NCBI GenBank assembly: GCA_963575745.1
Contig: CAUYUJ010007450.1
Coordinates: 1 to 46,724, forward strand
Reading direction: 5' to 3'
Length of the DNA stretch: 46,724 nt
From: Prorocentrum cordatum
Lineage: Eukaryota; Sar; Dinophyceae; Prorocentrales; Prorocentraceae
Shown here: positions 29,367-37,290 of the stretch, in pieces
Position numbering within the stretch: position 1 is the stretch's first letter
How the letters are laid out: every line of letters begins with the position of its first letter
The notes under the pieces: generated by a model
What the model was told of the DNA's origin: nothing
Database searches by the model: none
Seen by the model: the letters and a program-made list of their open reading frames with translations, nothing else
Translations under genes and position numbers: made by a program

Positions 29367-29534
29367 CAACACGCACCCATACCCATAGGGGGGACGGAGG
29401 AGGCTATGGGTGCGTGTTGTCGGATGGGGGTCCCCGCTCGAACGGGAGCTTCCCCCAGGGTCCGACAACTCGCACTCATACCCATAGCCAGTTCCCCTCC
29501 TTTCGACCCTCCTATGGGTATGGGTGTGAGTTGC
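29367..29534. repeat. Four alternating copies of a ~24-bp motif (multi-hairpin)
   Basis: ACAACACGCACCCATACCCA (29367, plus), CTATGGGTGCGTGTTGT (29404-29420, minus), ACAACTCGCACTCATACCCA (29465, plus) and CTATGGGTATGGGTGTGAGT (29512, minus). GTTGTCGGA...TCCGACAAC also pairs around 29416-29468. The DNA could form two or three adjacent stems. Confidence 0.85.
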
Positions 29535-29739
29535 TCGCTCGTCACGAATAGGCTATACGATGGCCCCAAGGATCGCCGCCCCGAAAACAAGCACCGCACA
29601 ACTGCCTTGCCTTCCGCCCCCCCCAAAAACGAAAGCTTGCCCCTGCCGTTGGACGTGCCCCTGGTCCGATGGCTTGCTGCCCCGCGGTCCGTTGCAAGCC
29701 AGGGTGACCGTGCGAATTCCGCTGCCGGTGCAGTGTTCG
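29535..29739. other. Unassigned spacer
   Basis: No feature recognised. Confidence 0.35.
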
Positions 29740-30065
29740 TGCGAATTCACGGAACTCGCGCGAACGAAACTCGCACGCGCGGAACTCGCACGACGCGGAA
29801 CTCGCATAGCGCATCCCGCACGGACGAAACTTGCACGCCCAGAGAAGAACTCGTGCAGACGGCACTATTACAGAGCAGACCTCGCACATATCGGAAATCG
29901 CCAGGAGCGGCAATCGCACGTATACAACTCGCACGGACGGAACGAGTTCCGCCGCGCGCAGACATCGTCGAGCGAGGTCGTCCGTGCGAAGCCTGTCCGT
30001 ACGAACTCCGTCCTGTGCGAGTTCTGCTTCGTGCGAGTGCTGTGCGTGCAGACTCCACGCGTGCC
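29740..30065. repeat. (GAACTCGCACG)n degenerate minisatellite
   Basis: Diverged 11- to 14-mers of GAACTCGCACG/GAAACTCGCACG, densest at 29740-29830 and fading towards 30065. Crossing frames rich in Thr, Arg and Ser are artefacts. Confidence 0.7.
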
Positions 30066-30082
30066 GCGCCCTGAGAGGGGGG

Positions 30083-30188
30083 TGCGGAGGAGGAGGGGGA
30101 GGAGGAGGAGGGGGAGGAGGAGGAGGAGGAGGAGGAGGAGGAGGAGGAGGGGGAGGAGGAGGAGGAGGAGGAGGAGGAGGAGGAGGCT
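30083..30188. repeat. (GGA)n microsatellite
   Basis: Nearly pure GGA with GGGGA interruptions. Confidence 0.95.
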
Positions 30189-30349
30189 TCGGCACCGGAA
30201 AACCCGGCGATTCTTTTCCTCTGAGCGAGCTCCGCCCGCAGAAAAAAATCCGCTCCGCGGGGAGTGCCGCACCCTGGCGAGGCTGCGCTCCGGGGCGAGC
30301 TCCGTCCGTGGATGTGCCGCTCCATGCGAATTCCGCCCCGTTCCGACCT

Positions 30350-30482
30350 CCAGGTCGGGCGTGTCCCCCTACGGCGGCATGCCCCCGTCAGCGAGACCGC
30401 ACGGTCCCGGGTCGGGTGACGCTATCGGGCCCCTTATCGGCCATGAGTGGGCGATATAGGGGACGCGCTCCCCCCCGAGCCT
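30350..30482. mobile_element. M2 end fragment joined to a partial M5
   Basis: 30350-30373 is the M2 left end (GTCGGGCGTGTCCCCCTAC). It passes directly into M5-like sequence (AGCGAGACCGCACGGTCCCG ... GCTATCGGGCCCC ... ACGCGCTCCCCCCCGAGCC), which resembles the right part of 381-514. Both are truncated, so the join is a rearrangement junction. Confidence 0.5.
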
Positions 30483-30892
30483 CTGAGCCCTCCCCCCTCC
30501 GACGCTTTGCCCCCGAGGCACAGCCGTGGCCCGGCCAAGAGCAGACGGCTGACGCCCCGCGCGAGATCCCCCCCCCGTCCTCGAAGGGCCCGGACATCCG
30601 ACGCCCGTGATTGCTCTTCGAGTAGGGAGTCGACTACAGAATTGATTAACCCCAAGCTTGATTTTCCGTCGAATCTAGACAAATACGTAAACTGTTCCGA
30701 AGGTGTACACAGCAACGAGTTAGAGTTTTCGTCGATTCGACGGGGAAATCGATTCTGGGGTAAATCAATCATGTAGTCGATCCCATACTCGAGTTCTGTC
30801 TCATCATCCCGAATCGTGTTTATGCCATTCCCGGGGCCGAATGAAGACCCCAAAGGCCGAAAATAGTCAACGACCTCGCTGGGGAAGCTCAT
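30434..30892 (-). CDS. Hypothetical protein fragment (orphan frame)
   Basis: 152 codons from ATG at 30892. The first 100 residues (30892-30590) look like real protein: SEVVDYFRPLGSSFGPGNGI, DDETELEYGIDYMIDLPQNR, LINSVVDSLLEEQ, with a local drop in GC content. The last 50 residues are Gly/Ala/Arg-rich and overlap the M5 fragment, so they are probably read-through. The same frame stays open upstream of the ATG to a TAA near 30965, and a neighbouring frame up to 31060 is also protein-like but contains stops. This suggests a broken older gene. Family not recognised. Confidence 0.35.
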   Translation of the reverse strand: MSFPSEVVDYFRPLGSSFGPGNGINTIRDDETELEYGIDYMIDLPQNRFPRRIDENSNSLLCTPSEQFTYLSRFDGKSSLGLINSVVDSLLEEQSRASDVRALRGRGGDLARGVSRLLLAGPRLCLGGKASEGGGLRGSGGSASPISPTHGR

Positions 30893-31094
30893 GTAAACAC
30901 CATCCGTGTAGGTCAGACTTCTGACACCCTGGCGGGTGTTCGAAATATAGTGTGTGTCAGTGCAGCCAAGTGGACCTTACAGTCAATGCACTACTGTTGG
31001 TAATGAAAAATTCATGCGCGAATTATTGATATCGGACAGGTTTGGCGCCAAACGTCAAGTTCTCAATCTCATTGCACCCGTAGCCGCTTTAACT

Positions 31095-31255
31095 CCAGTG
31101 GCGCGCTTTCCGACCGACGACCGACGACGACGACCGACCGACCGACGACCAGACCGAACGACCGATCGACCGAAACGAAGACGACCGACGCGGACCGATC
31201 GACCGACCGACCGACCGGCCAACCGAGACTACGATCGATGACGACCGACTGACCC
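31095..31255. repeat. (CGAC/CCGA)n microsatellite
   Basis: Interrupted GACCGACCGACC and ACGACGACCGA repeats immediately upstream of the orphan frame. Confidence 0.85.
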
Positions 31256-31387
31256 AGTTTGCGAGCGAGGCGTATATACAATGTGAGGACCCCCGCCCCT
31301 GGCCGGTCCCCCCCCCCTGTGCGTTCTCATATTCAAAAAAGCCTCAACCAGGTGAGGCTTCAGCCTCCGAATGTTACAAGCGAAAAG

Positions 31388-31990
31388 GTTCCAGCTGCCT
31401 GTGCCGACAAGAAGGGGTGGTTCCAGCCGTCAGTTCTAAAAAAAGAAAATGTTCCAGCCGCCCAGAGTGTCGGCTTCAGCCCCCCGCTTCTACACAGGAA
31501 AAGGTTCCAGCCGCCTGTGCCGACAAGGACGGGGAAGTTCCAGCCCTCAATTTCTACAGAGAAAACATTCCAGCCGCCCACGGTGTCGGCGTCGGCCCCA
31601 AATCTTTACGCTGGAGAGTGTTCCAGCCGCCTGTGCCGACAAGGAGGGGTGCTTCCAGCCATCAATTTGATGGAGGGAAATCTTCCGGCCGCCCACGGTG
31701 TCGGCTCCAGCCCCCGACTTCTACACAGGAAAGTGTTCCAGCCGCATGTGCCGACAAGGAGGGGTGGTTCCGGACCTCAATTTCCACAAAGGAGAATATT
31801 CCAGCCGCCCACCTGTGTCGGCTCCAGTCCCTAATTTTTACGCTGGAAAACGTTCCAGCCGCCTGTGCCGACAAGAAGGGGTTGCTCCAGACCTCAACTG
31901 CCGCAAGGGAAAATGTTTCAGCCGCCCTCGGGGTTGGTTCCAGCCCTGCATTTGTTTTACGAGCCCGAGCGTTCCAGCCGCCCACGGCGT
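31388..31990. repeat. 116-bp tandem satellite, five copies
   Basis: GTTCCAGCCGCCTGTGCCGA starts units at 31388, 31504, 31620, 31735 and 31852 (spacing 115-117). Each unit holds a second half beginning TTCCAGCCGCCCACGG. As 116 is not a multiple of three, the protein-like repeats change frame from unit to unit. Not coding. Confidence 0.95.
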
Positions 31991-32360
31991 GGGCTGCAGC
32001 CATGCACTTTGTACCCGAGCTGGGGCGCTCCAGCCGCCCAACGGCGGGGGCTCCAGCCATGTACTTTTTTACCGAGCGCGAGCGCTCCAGCTGCACACGG
32101 CGTGGCTGGGGCTCCAGCCCACGCCGTGTGCGGCGGGAACCCGGCTCCCGCCGCACACGGCGTGGGCCGAAGCCACACGCCTTGCCCGACCCGCGAGCGG
32201 TCCAGCCGCCCACGGCGCGGGCTCCCGCTTGCCATGGCACTGCTGCCGAGCTCGAGCGCGCGTGCGTGCCCGCGGCGCTCCTGCAGAGGTAATTGGCGGC
32301 GGACGCGTGGGTGGGCAGCTATGGAGCGAGCCACGCCTCCACAGCGGCCTGCACGCACTG
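31991..32360. repeat. Diverged tail of the satellite (CGCTCCAGCCGCCCACGGCG)
   Basis: Short related units, GCGCTCCAGCYGC...CGGCGTGGGCT, with CACACGGCGTGGGC palindromes, continue to about 32230. 32230-32360 is unassigned. Confidence 0.65.
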
Positions 32361-32531
32361 CAGTCGGGGCGTTGACCCAAGGAACCCTACATAAGGAACG
32401 AGGCGGCCCCTTTTTACCTTACAGCGAAAGAGAGCATCATGACTCCTCAGGGGGGTCGGGGCGGGACCCGGGGAGGCTGCCGCCGAAGCCGAAATCGCTT
32501 AGGACATCCTCGCAAAATCGCTCTTGGTGCT

Positions 32532-32861
32532 CCCAGAACTCCATTCCCGGGCCACATTTTGGATGCCCGGAGCCAACTGTAGGCCACTTCGTGCTCTTCG
32601 ACTTCCCAGAACTCCATTCCCGGGCCACATTTTGGATGCCCGGAGCCAACTGTAGGCCACTTCGTGCTCTTCGATTTCCCAGAACTCCATTCCCGGGCCA
32701 CATTTTGGATGCCCGGAGCCAACTGTAGGCCACTTCGTGCTCTTCAAGTTCCCAGAACTCCATTCCTGGGCATGATTTTGAATGCCCGGAGCCAACTGTA
32801 GGCCACTTCGTGTTCTTCTAGTTCCCAGAACTCCATTCCTGGGCCACATTTTGAATGCTGA
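32532..32861. repeat. 73-bp tandem satellite, ~4.5 copies
   Basis: CCCAGAACTCCATTCCCGGG starts units at 32532, 32605, 32678, 32751 and 32824, exactly 73 bp apart. The first three are nearly identical and the last two more diverged. Lies inside the split M1 element. Confidence 0.95.
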
Positions 32862-33195
32862 GGCAGGCTGATGCTGCGGCCGAGGCAGGCTGAGGCTGAG
32901 GCAGGCTGAGGCTGAGGCCGAGGCTGAAGGCAGACTGAGGCTGAGGCTGAAGCAGACTGAGGCTGAGGCTGAGGCAGGCTGAGGCTGAGGCTGAGGCAGG
33001 CTGATGCTGAGGCAGGCTGAGGCTGAGGCTGAGGCTGATGCAGGCTGAGGCTGAGGCAGGCTGAGGCTGAGGCCGAGGCTGAAGGCAGACTGAGGCTGAG
33101 GCTGAAGCAGGCTGAGGCTGAGGCTGAGGCAGGCTGAGGCTGAGGCAGGCTGAGGCTGAGGCTGAGGCAGGCTGAGGCTGAGGCTGTGACTGCGA
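32862..33195. repeat. (GAGGCT)n / (GAGGCAGGCT)n array
   Basis: Six- and ten-base units of GAGGCT and GAGGCAGGCT, with a higher-order repeat including GAAGGCAGACTGAGG (near 32927 and 33080). Reads as Ser-Leu or Gln-Pro on the minus strand. Not coding. Confidence 0.95.
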
Positions 33196-33472
33196 CTGCC
33201 GTTGCCGCTGCGACTGTCATCGCGAATGCGACTACGACTGCGAGAACAGCAGAATTCTACAACTGGATTTTCATCTGAATCTTAAGGGTAATGCTTTCAG
33301 ATATGCTTCTACACATCGCTGTTAGGTTGCTTTGCCGGGATAATTTCCATAAGTTAACCTTCGATTTCCGGTCGAAGAAAACATAAGGAAAGCCTGAGGC
33401 AAGCTGTGAAACACTTCAGGAACGCGGAGCCCCTCCCCAACGAAAAGGGTTCCTTCTTCAGGGCCCCGACTG

Positions 33473-33653
33473 TACACTCACTAGACGGACACACCTCGTC
33501 AAAGTTCTCACTACCAGATTCGTCCACTGACTGCAGTGGGGATGTCGGACCCCCCAGCGCCGATTGGACCCGCAGGGGTACGGCTCGATGGCGGTCAGGC
33601 GTGCGCCGTGCTTTTGTGTCGCAGAGCGAAAAAGGTTGGGGAAAAAACAGTCT
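33473..33653. other. Unassigned spacer
   Basis: No feature recognised. Confidence 0.35.
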
Positions 33654-33776
33654 GAGCTAGGACAGAAGACCATCCCTCAACGACGTAAGACCCTCCGCCG
33701 GCCAAAATAAGGGGCGTTCGAGGGCACCCTCCCCCAGGATGCACAAGAACATCCAACAGACACGAAGAGCACGAGG
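33654..33776. repeat. M11 dispersed repeat, copy 1 (uninterrupted)
   Basis: Shares AGACCCTCCGCCGGCCAAAA, GCACAAGAACATCC and ACACGAAGA...GGGT with 36966-37103. It continues without a gap into CCTCCTCGAACCGACCTC, which in the other copy lies beyond an M2 insertion. Confidence 0.7.
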
Positions 33777-33895
33777 GTGCCCCTCCTCGAACCGACCTCT
33801 CGGCCCGACGGAAGAAGAACCCCAAAAGGCCAAACCATCAGCTCTCGACAGTCTGCGCGGATCTCTCTTGGACCTGCGCGGGACCCCTCTCCCTG

Positions 33896-34130
33896 CTGAG
33901 CAGGGACCGACCGTCCCGGCATTCCTATAGTCCTGCCACGAAATGTTCGTGGAATCCCAAAAATGTTCGAAGAACCAAACCAAGTGTTCTTAGAGCTCAA
34001 ACCCGAGGTGCTAAAACAAGACGATCTCCGCCAGAAATGCTCTGAAAACACTTCGTGGAAGCCACACAAGGTTCTCAGAACATTGCCTGGTAGAGCTGTC
34101 GACGAGCCAAGACGCTTCGCCACTGTCTGA
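33896..34130. mobile_element. M4 TIR element, copy 3
   Basis: Left CTGAGCAGGGACCGACCGTC. Right, reverse-complemented, TCAGACAGTGGCGAAGCGTC. Interior as in the other copies (TGTTCTTAGAGC, AAACAAGACGATC). 235 bp. No clear target duplication. Confidence 0.85.
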
Positions 34131-34242
34131 CCCGTGCGCGCGGAGGGCGCACGGCCGACGCCAGAGATCGCCGCCAGAGGGAGGGCCCCGGCGCAGATCC
34201 AAGACCTCCGCGAAGACCGTCGAAAATCACGAGGCAACTACT
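34131..34242. other. Unassigned spacer
   Basis: No feature recognised. Confidence 0.3.
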
Positions 34243-34408
34243 GTTGAGTCGGGCGTGTCCCCCTACAGGAAGATTTTCGACGAAAAACAAAGAAGTACCC
34301 AAAAAGTATTCCAAAATGATCAAACAATACTCCAAAAATAATCCTCAGACTTTTTTTTACCATTTTTGAATAGTCCCCCTGTACTTAGGGGGACAGGCCC
34401 GACTTAAC
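34243..34408. mobile_element. M2 TIR element, copy 4
   Basis: Left GTTGAGTCGGGCGTGTCCCC. Right, reverse-complemented, GTTAAGTCGGGCCTGTCCCC. AT-rich core with AAAGTATTCCAAAATGATCA. 166 bp. Confidence 0.9.
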
Positions 34409-34659
34409 GCAAGGATTGGTGAGGATGAAGCCCAATTTGGCGGGCTGCTGCGCTGGATTCGGCGGCGGATTCAGCGGGCCTACGCCTGAAGGAACGGGAC
34501 TAAGCAGGGTTCGGCCTGAGTGAACCAGATGAAACGGGATTGCGCCGGATCCCGTCGGACTTCGGACCAGGGCAAAACCAGAACGGGACCTCCCAGGACT
34601 TGCCTCCGAGCGAAAGCTGATGGTTCTGCGAGTATTTCTTTTTCTAGGGGAAGAGCAAT
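34409..34659. other. Unassigned spacer with GGGAC...CGGA repeats
   Basis: Loose repeats of the type GAACGGGACTAAGCAGGGTT / GAAACGGGATTGCGCCGGAT. No gene. Confidence 0.4.
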
Positions 34660-34825
34660 TGAAGGGGCCCTGGGACACACAAATAAATAGCCACAGATGA
34701 CAGGAATCCCCACACTTCGCCATACGTCCGGGTTTTTTGGTCTCCCCCCCCACTTCCCATATTTCCCCACACTTTCTGGGGAATCGACGCTTCAATGTGT
34801 CGGTGTGTTTCTGTTCTCTCCTGAG
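34660..34825. mobile_element. M3 dispersed element, copy 6 (full length)
   Basis: TGAAGGGGCCCTGGGACACA at the left; GGAATCCCCACACTTC, TTTGGTCTCCCCCCCCAC and CTGGGGAATCGACGCTTCAA inside; TGTGTTTCTGTTCTCTCCTG at the right, followed by AGCAG|AGG. The right end looks like a polypyrimidine tract with a 3' splice site. Confidence 0.8.
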
Positions 34826-34828
34826 CAG

Positions 34829-34984
34829 AGGCCCGCCTCGCTGCTGGCGGGCGCCTCCGCCGCCGGCTCGGCCCGCTCGAGCTCGGAAGCACGCCAGGGG
34901 GGGGAGGCGCGCGCGGTGCAGCTCGAGGCGCTGTCCCTGGCCGGGCGCGCGGGCCGGCTCGTCGTGGCGATGAACAAGCGATGA
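34829..34984 (+). CDS. Possible terminal exon (hypothetical)
   Basis: Directly after the CAG of the M3 copy the frame reads RPASLLAGASAAGS ... ARAVQLEALSLAGRAGRL and ends VVAMNKR with TGA at 34982-34984. It resembles an amphipathic C-terminus, but it is short, GC-rich and has no recognised family. Offered only because an intron-like M3 precedes it. Confidence 0.2.
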   Translation, partial: RPASLLAGASAAGSARSSSEARQGGEARAVQLEALSLAGRAGRLVVAMNKR

Positions 34985-35062
34985 TGGGGGGAGGAGGAGG
35001 AGGAGGAGGAGGAGGAGGAGGAGGAGGAGGAGGAGGAGGAGGAGGAGGAGGAGGAGGAAGAC
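34985..35062. repeat. (GGA)n microsatellite
   Basis: Pure GGA repeats starting at the stop codon of the preceding frame. Confidence 0.95.
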
Positions 35063-35094
35063 CCGCGCATCTGACTGAGTTCTGTCTGTCTTGC

Positions 35095-35560
35095 TTACTG
35101 TACTTCCCCTAGCGCGTCCCGCGCTTCCCTGATGAGCATATCAAGGGTGATGGGGGGGCTGAAACAAGGCCTGCTACGCATGCCTCCCTTGGGGTGGCGG
35201 CAGGTCTTGAAACATTTCAGGGCTGCGACCTTATTATTGCTGGTGGGGCGCCCAAGGCATTCGCTCTTAAACGCCCTGGGGAAGAATTCGCTGTAAACGC
35301 CAACAAGCCCAGCAGGCCAAAACGCAGCTGTCATTCTCGAGACGGTCGAAAACATATATGTCGTGCCCATGCCTTTGCTCAGAAAGGGCCGACAGGCTCG
35401 CACAGTGCCCAGGACAGGTCTGGGCGTCACGTCTTACAACCGCGGCCTCTGAGCGTGCTCGGACTCGGCAGAGTTCGCACATCCAGAGGCCCTCTTCTAC
35501 TGCAACCCACGTGTGGGCGCCTCCCTTTTCGTGGTCGCCCTCACGAGGGTCGCCACCGTC
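35095..35560 (-). pseudogene. Frameshifted Cys-motif ORF, probable transposon remnant
   Basis: On the minus strand one frame encodes LWMCELCRVRARSEA...TCPG (CELC at 35479-35468) followed by GHDIYVFDRL...CVLACWAC (CWAC at 35314-35303). After one extra base near 35302 the sequence continues in the next frame as GVYSEFFPRAFKSECLG, then KCFKTCRHPKGG (HPK from 35196), and ends at a stop at 35095. This gives two tandem units of the form H...C-x2-C...C-x-G. The second has the CxxCG...C.G.P....HPK pattern that I associate with ORFs of dinoflagellate retroelements. Reverse transcriptase or nuclease parts are absent. Family assignment is from memory and tentative; the frameshift is seen directly. Confidence 0.5.
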
Positions 35561-35644
35561 GGCCCCAGGGACCTCAGGAAGGACGGAGGTCGGAGGCAGG
35601 AGGGGGGGCAAGCAGGGCGGCGCCGACCAGGGGGGCCCTTTCGG

Positions 35645-36054
35645 GCTTGAGGAGGAGGAGGAGGAGGAGGAGGAGGAGGAGGAGGAGGAGGAGGAGGAGG
35701 AGGAGGAAGAGGATGGGGGGGGGACAGAGAGGATGAAAAGAAGAGCAGGACAACGAGGAAGTGGAGAGTGGGGGACAAGGGAAAAGGACAAGCAGGAGGA
35801 AGGGAAGGAGGATACGATGCGACGCCGTCTGGCGTACGCCGTGCTCCAGACGAGGGCGCATGGCGTGAGGAGGAGGAGGAGGAGGAGGAGAAGGAGGAGG
35901 AGGAGAAGGCGGAGGAGGGGGAGGAGGAGGAGGAGAAGGAGGGGGGGACAGAGAGGATGAAACAAAGAGCAGGACAACGAGGAAGTGGAGAGGGGGGGAC
36001 AAGGGAAAAGGACAAGCAGGAGGAAGGGAAGGATGATATGCGACGCAGGCTGGC
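35645..36054. repeat. Two ~220-bp tandem units of (GGA)n plus a 110-bp unique block
   Basis: GGACAGAGAGGATGAAAAGA (35727) and GGACAGAGAGGATGAAACAA (35946) begin nearly identical blocks of about 110 bp (GCAGGACAACGAGGAAGTGG ... AAAAGGACAAGCAGGAGGAA). Each is preceded by a GGA tract (35648-35713 and 35868-35940). Not coding. Confidence 0.9.
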
Positions 36055-36740
36055 CCCATAGGGAGCTCCACCGAAGCCCCTAGTGGGACCACCCGCGCGC
36101 GCCCCAGAAACCCAATTTGGCATTTTCACCCACCCAGGACAGCGCTTCGTGGCCCCATAGGGGGCTCCTCCGAAGCCCCCAGTGGGACCGCCCGCACGCG
36201 TCCCGAAAACCCGATTTGGCACGGTCACCCACCCAGTACAGCGCTTGGTGGCCCCATGGGGAGCTTTACACCGAAACCCCCAATAAGACCGCCCGCATGC
36301 GTCCCGGAAAACTAATGTGGAATTTTCTCTTACCCAGTACAACGCCTCGTGGCCACATAGGGAGCTCCACCATGCCCCCAATGGGACCGCCCGCATGCGC
36401 GCCGGAAGCCCAATTTGGCATTTTTTACCCAGTACAGCGTTTCGTGGCCCCCAAGGGAGCTCCACCGAAGCCCCTAGTGGGACCGCCCGCATGCGCCCCA
36501 GAAACCCAATTTGGCATTTTCACCCACCCAGTACAGCGTTTCGTGGCCTCGTAGGGAGCTCCACCGAAGCCTCCAGTGGGACCGCCCGCATGCGTCCATG
36601 ACCAAATTCGGCATTTTCGCCCACCCAGTACAGCGTTTCGTGGCCCCCGAGGGAGCTGGTGCTAGCTCAGCATATCGGCTGCATCTCCCTTCCGGTACGC
36701 AAAGAGATGGACAATTCAAATGACACCATGTGCCGGCACA
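36052..36740. repeat. ~99-bp tandem satellite, seven copies
   Basis: GGCCCCATAGGGAGCTCCAC-type starts at 36052, 36151, 36250, 36351, 36446, 36545 and 36642. Each unit contains GTGGGACCGCCCGCATGCG, CAATTTGGCATTTT and CACCCAGTACAGCG. 99 bp is a multiple of three, so long frames persist on both strands, but indels (95-101 bp) and lack of a domain argue against coding. Confidence 0.9.
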
Positions 36741-36965
36741 ACACCGACCTCAAACCGAGCATGCATGCCAAATGTGCGGGACCTACGCGTGCGAACAAGG
36801 GATCCACCTCGCCAGAAATCCGATGTCTGGACGATACGGGGTCCCATAAATCCAAGCCCTTTCACAGGGGCTGAGCCGACCTTTCACGGCCCTGGGGCCC
36901 GATGAGGGCCCCCAGATGCCGAAAACGGCGAAAGCCTCCCACCTTGATTTTTCCAATTCAGCTGA
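36741..36965. other. Unassigned sequence
   Basis: GATGAGGGCCCCCAGATGCCGAAAA near 36902 resembles GTGAGGGCCCTCAGAAGCCG near 38643, an old dispersed repeat. No gene. Confidence 0.4.
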
Positions 36966-37290
36966 ACCTAAGACAGAAAGAAAAACATCCGTCACGAACC
37001 TGAGACCCTCCGCCAGCCAAAACTGAAGAGCGCTCGAGAGTGCTCCCTCCCCGGATCTGCACAAGAACATCCGACAAACACGAAGAATATTACGGGTCAC
37101 CCTAGGTCGGGCATGTGTCCTCCTACAGGCGGATGTTTCGAAGAAAGCGACAAAAAAATCGAGCAATATTCAAAATAGTCGGAAATACTAAAACATCGTC
37201 CCCTGACTATTTTTGGACTATTTCTGAACATTCCTCCTGTAGAGGGACACGCCCGACTGAAGGCTACCCTCCCCGAGCCGACCTCGATCT
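36966..37290. repeat. M11 dispersed repeat, copy 2, interrupted by M2
   Basis: 36990-37103 matches 33672-33767 (GAGACCCTCCGCCAGCC ... CACAAGAACATCCG ... CACGAAGA). Similarity resumes after the M2 element at ACCCTCCCCGAGCCGACCTC (37266-37285), against GCCCCTCCTCGAACCGACCT in copy 1. Confidence 0.65.
37104..37265. mobile_element. M2 TIR element, copy 5, nested in M11
   Basis: AGGTCGGGCATGTGTCCTCC at the left, GGGACACGCCCGACTGAAGG at the right, with an AT-rich core and the TCGTCCCCTGACTATTTTTG signature. ACCCT occurs at 37099-37103 and 37266-37270 and may be the target duplication. Confidence 0.85.

Larger units (their letters stand above)
32361..33472. mobile_element. M1 MITE, copy 4, split by ~925 bp of other DNA
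   Basis: The left part, 32361-32418 (CAGTCGGGGCGTTGACCCAA ... CCCCTTTTTACC), equals the first third of the 28349 copy. The right part, 33344-33472 (TTTCCATAAGTTAACCTTCG ... GGGCCCCGACTG), equals the rest, and the parts meet at the same point. TA follows at 33473-33474; the left flank is TG. The 925 bp between consist of a 73-bp satellite, a GAGGCT array and unique sequence. Confidence 0.8.

Noticed and set aside
31259-32375. Several overlapping 190-290-codon frames with repeated VPAACADK-like text
   Set aside because: The repeat period is about 116 bp, so the apparent protein repeat shifts frame in every unit; it is a satellite.
36052-36740. 33-residue protein repeat encoded by the 99-bp satellite
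   Set aside because: Although 99 is divisible by three, units vary from 95 to 101 bp and no start, domain or conserved frame is evident.
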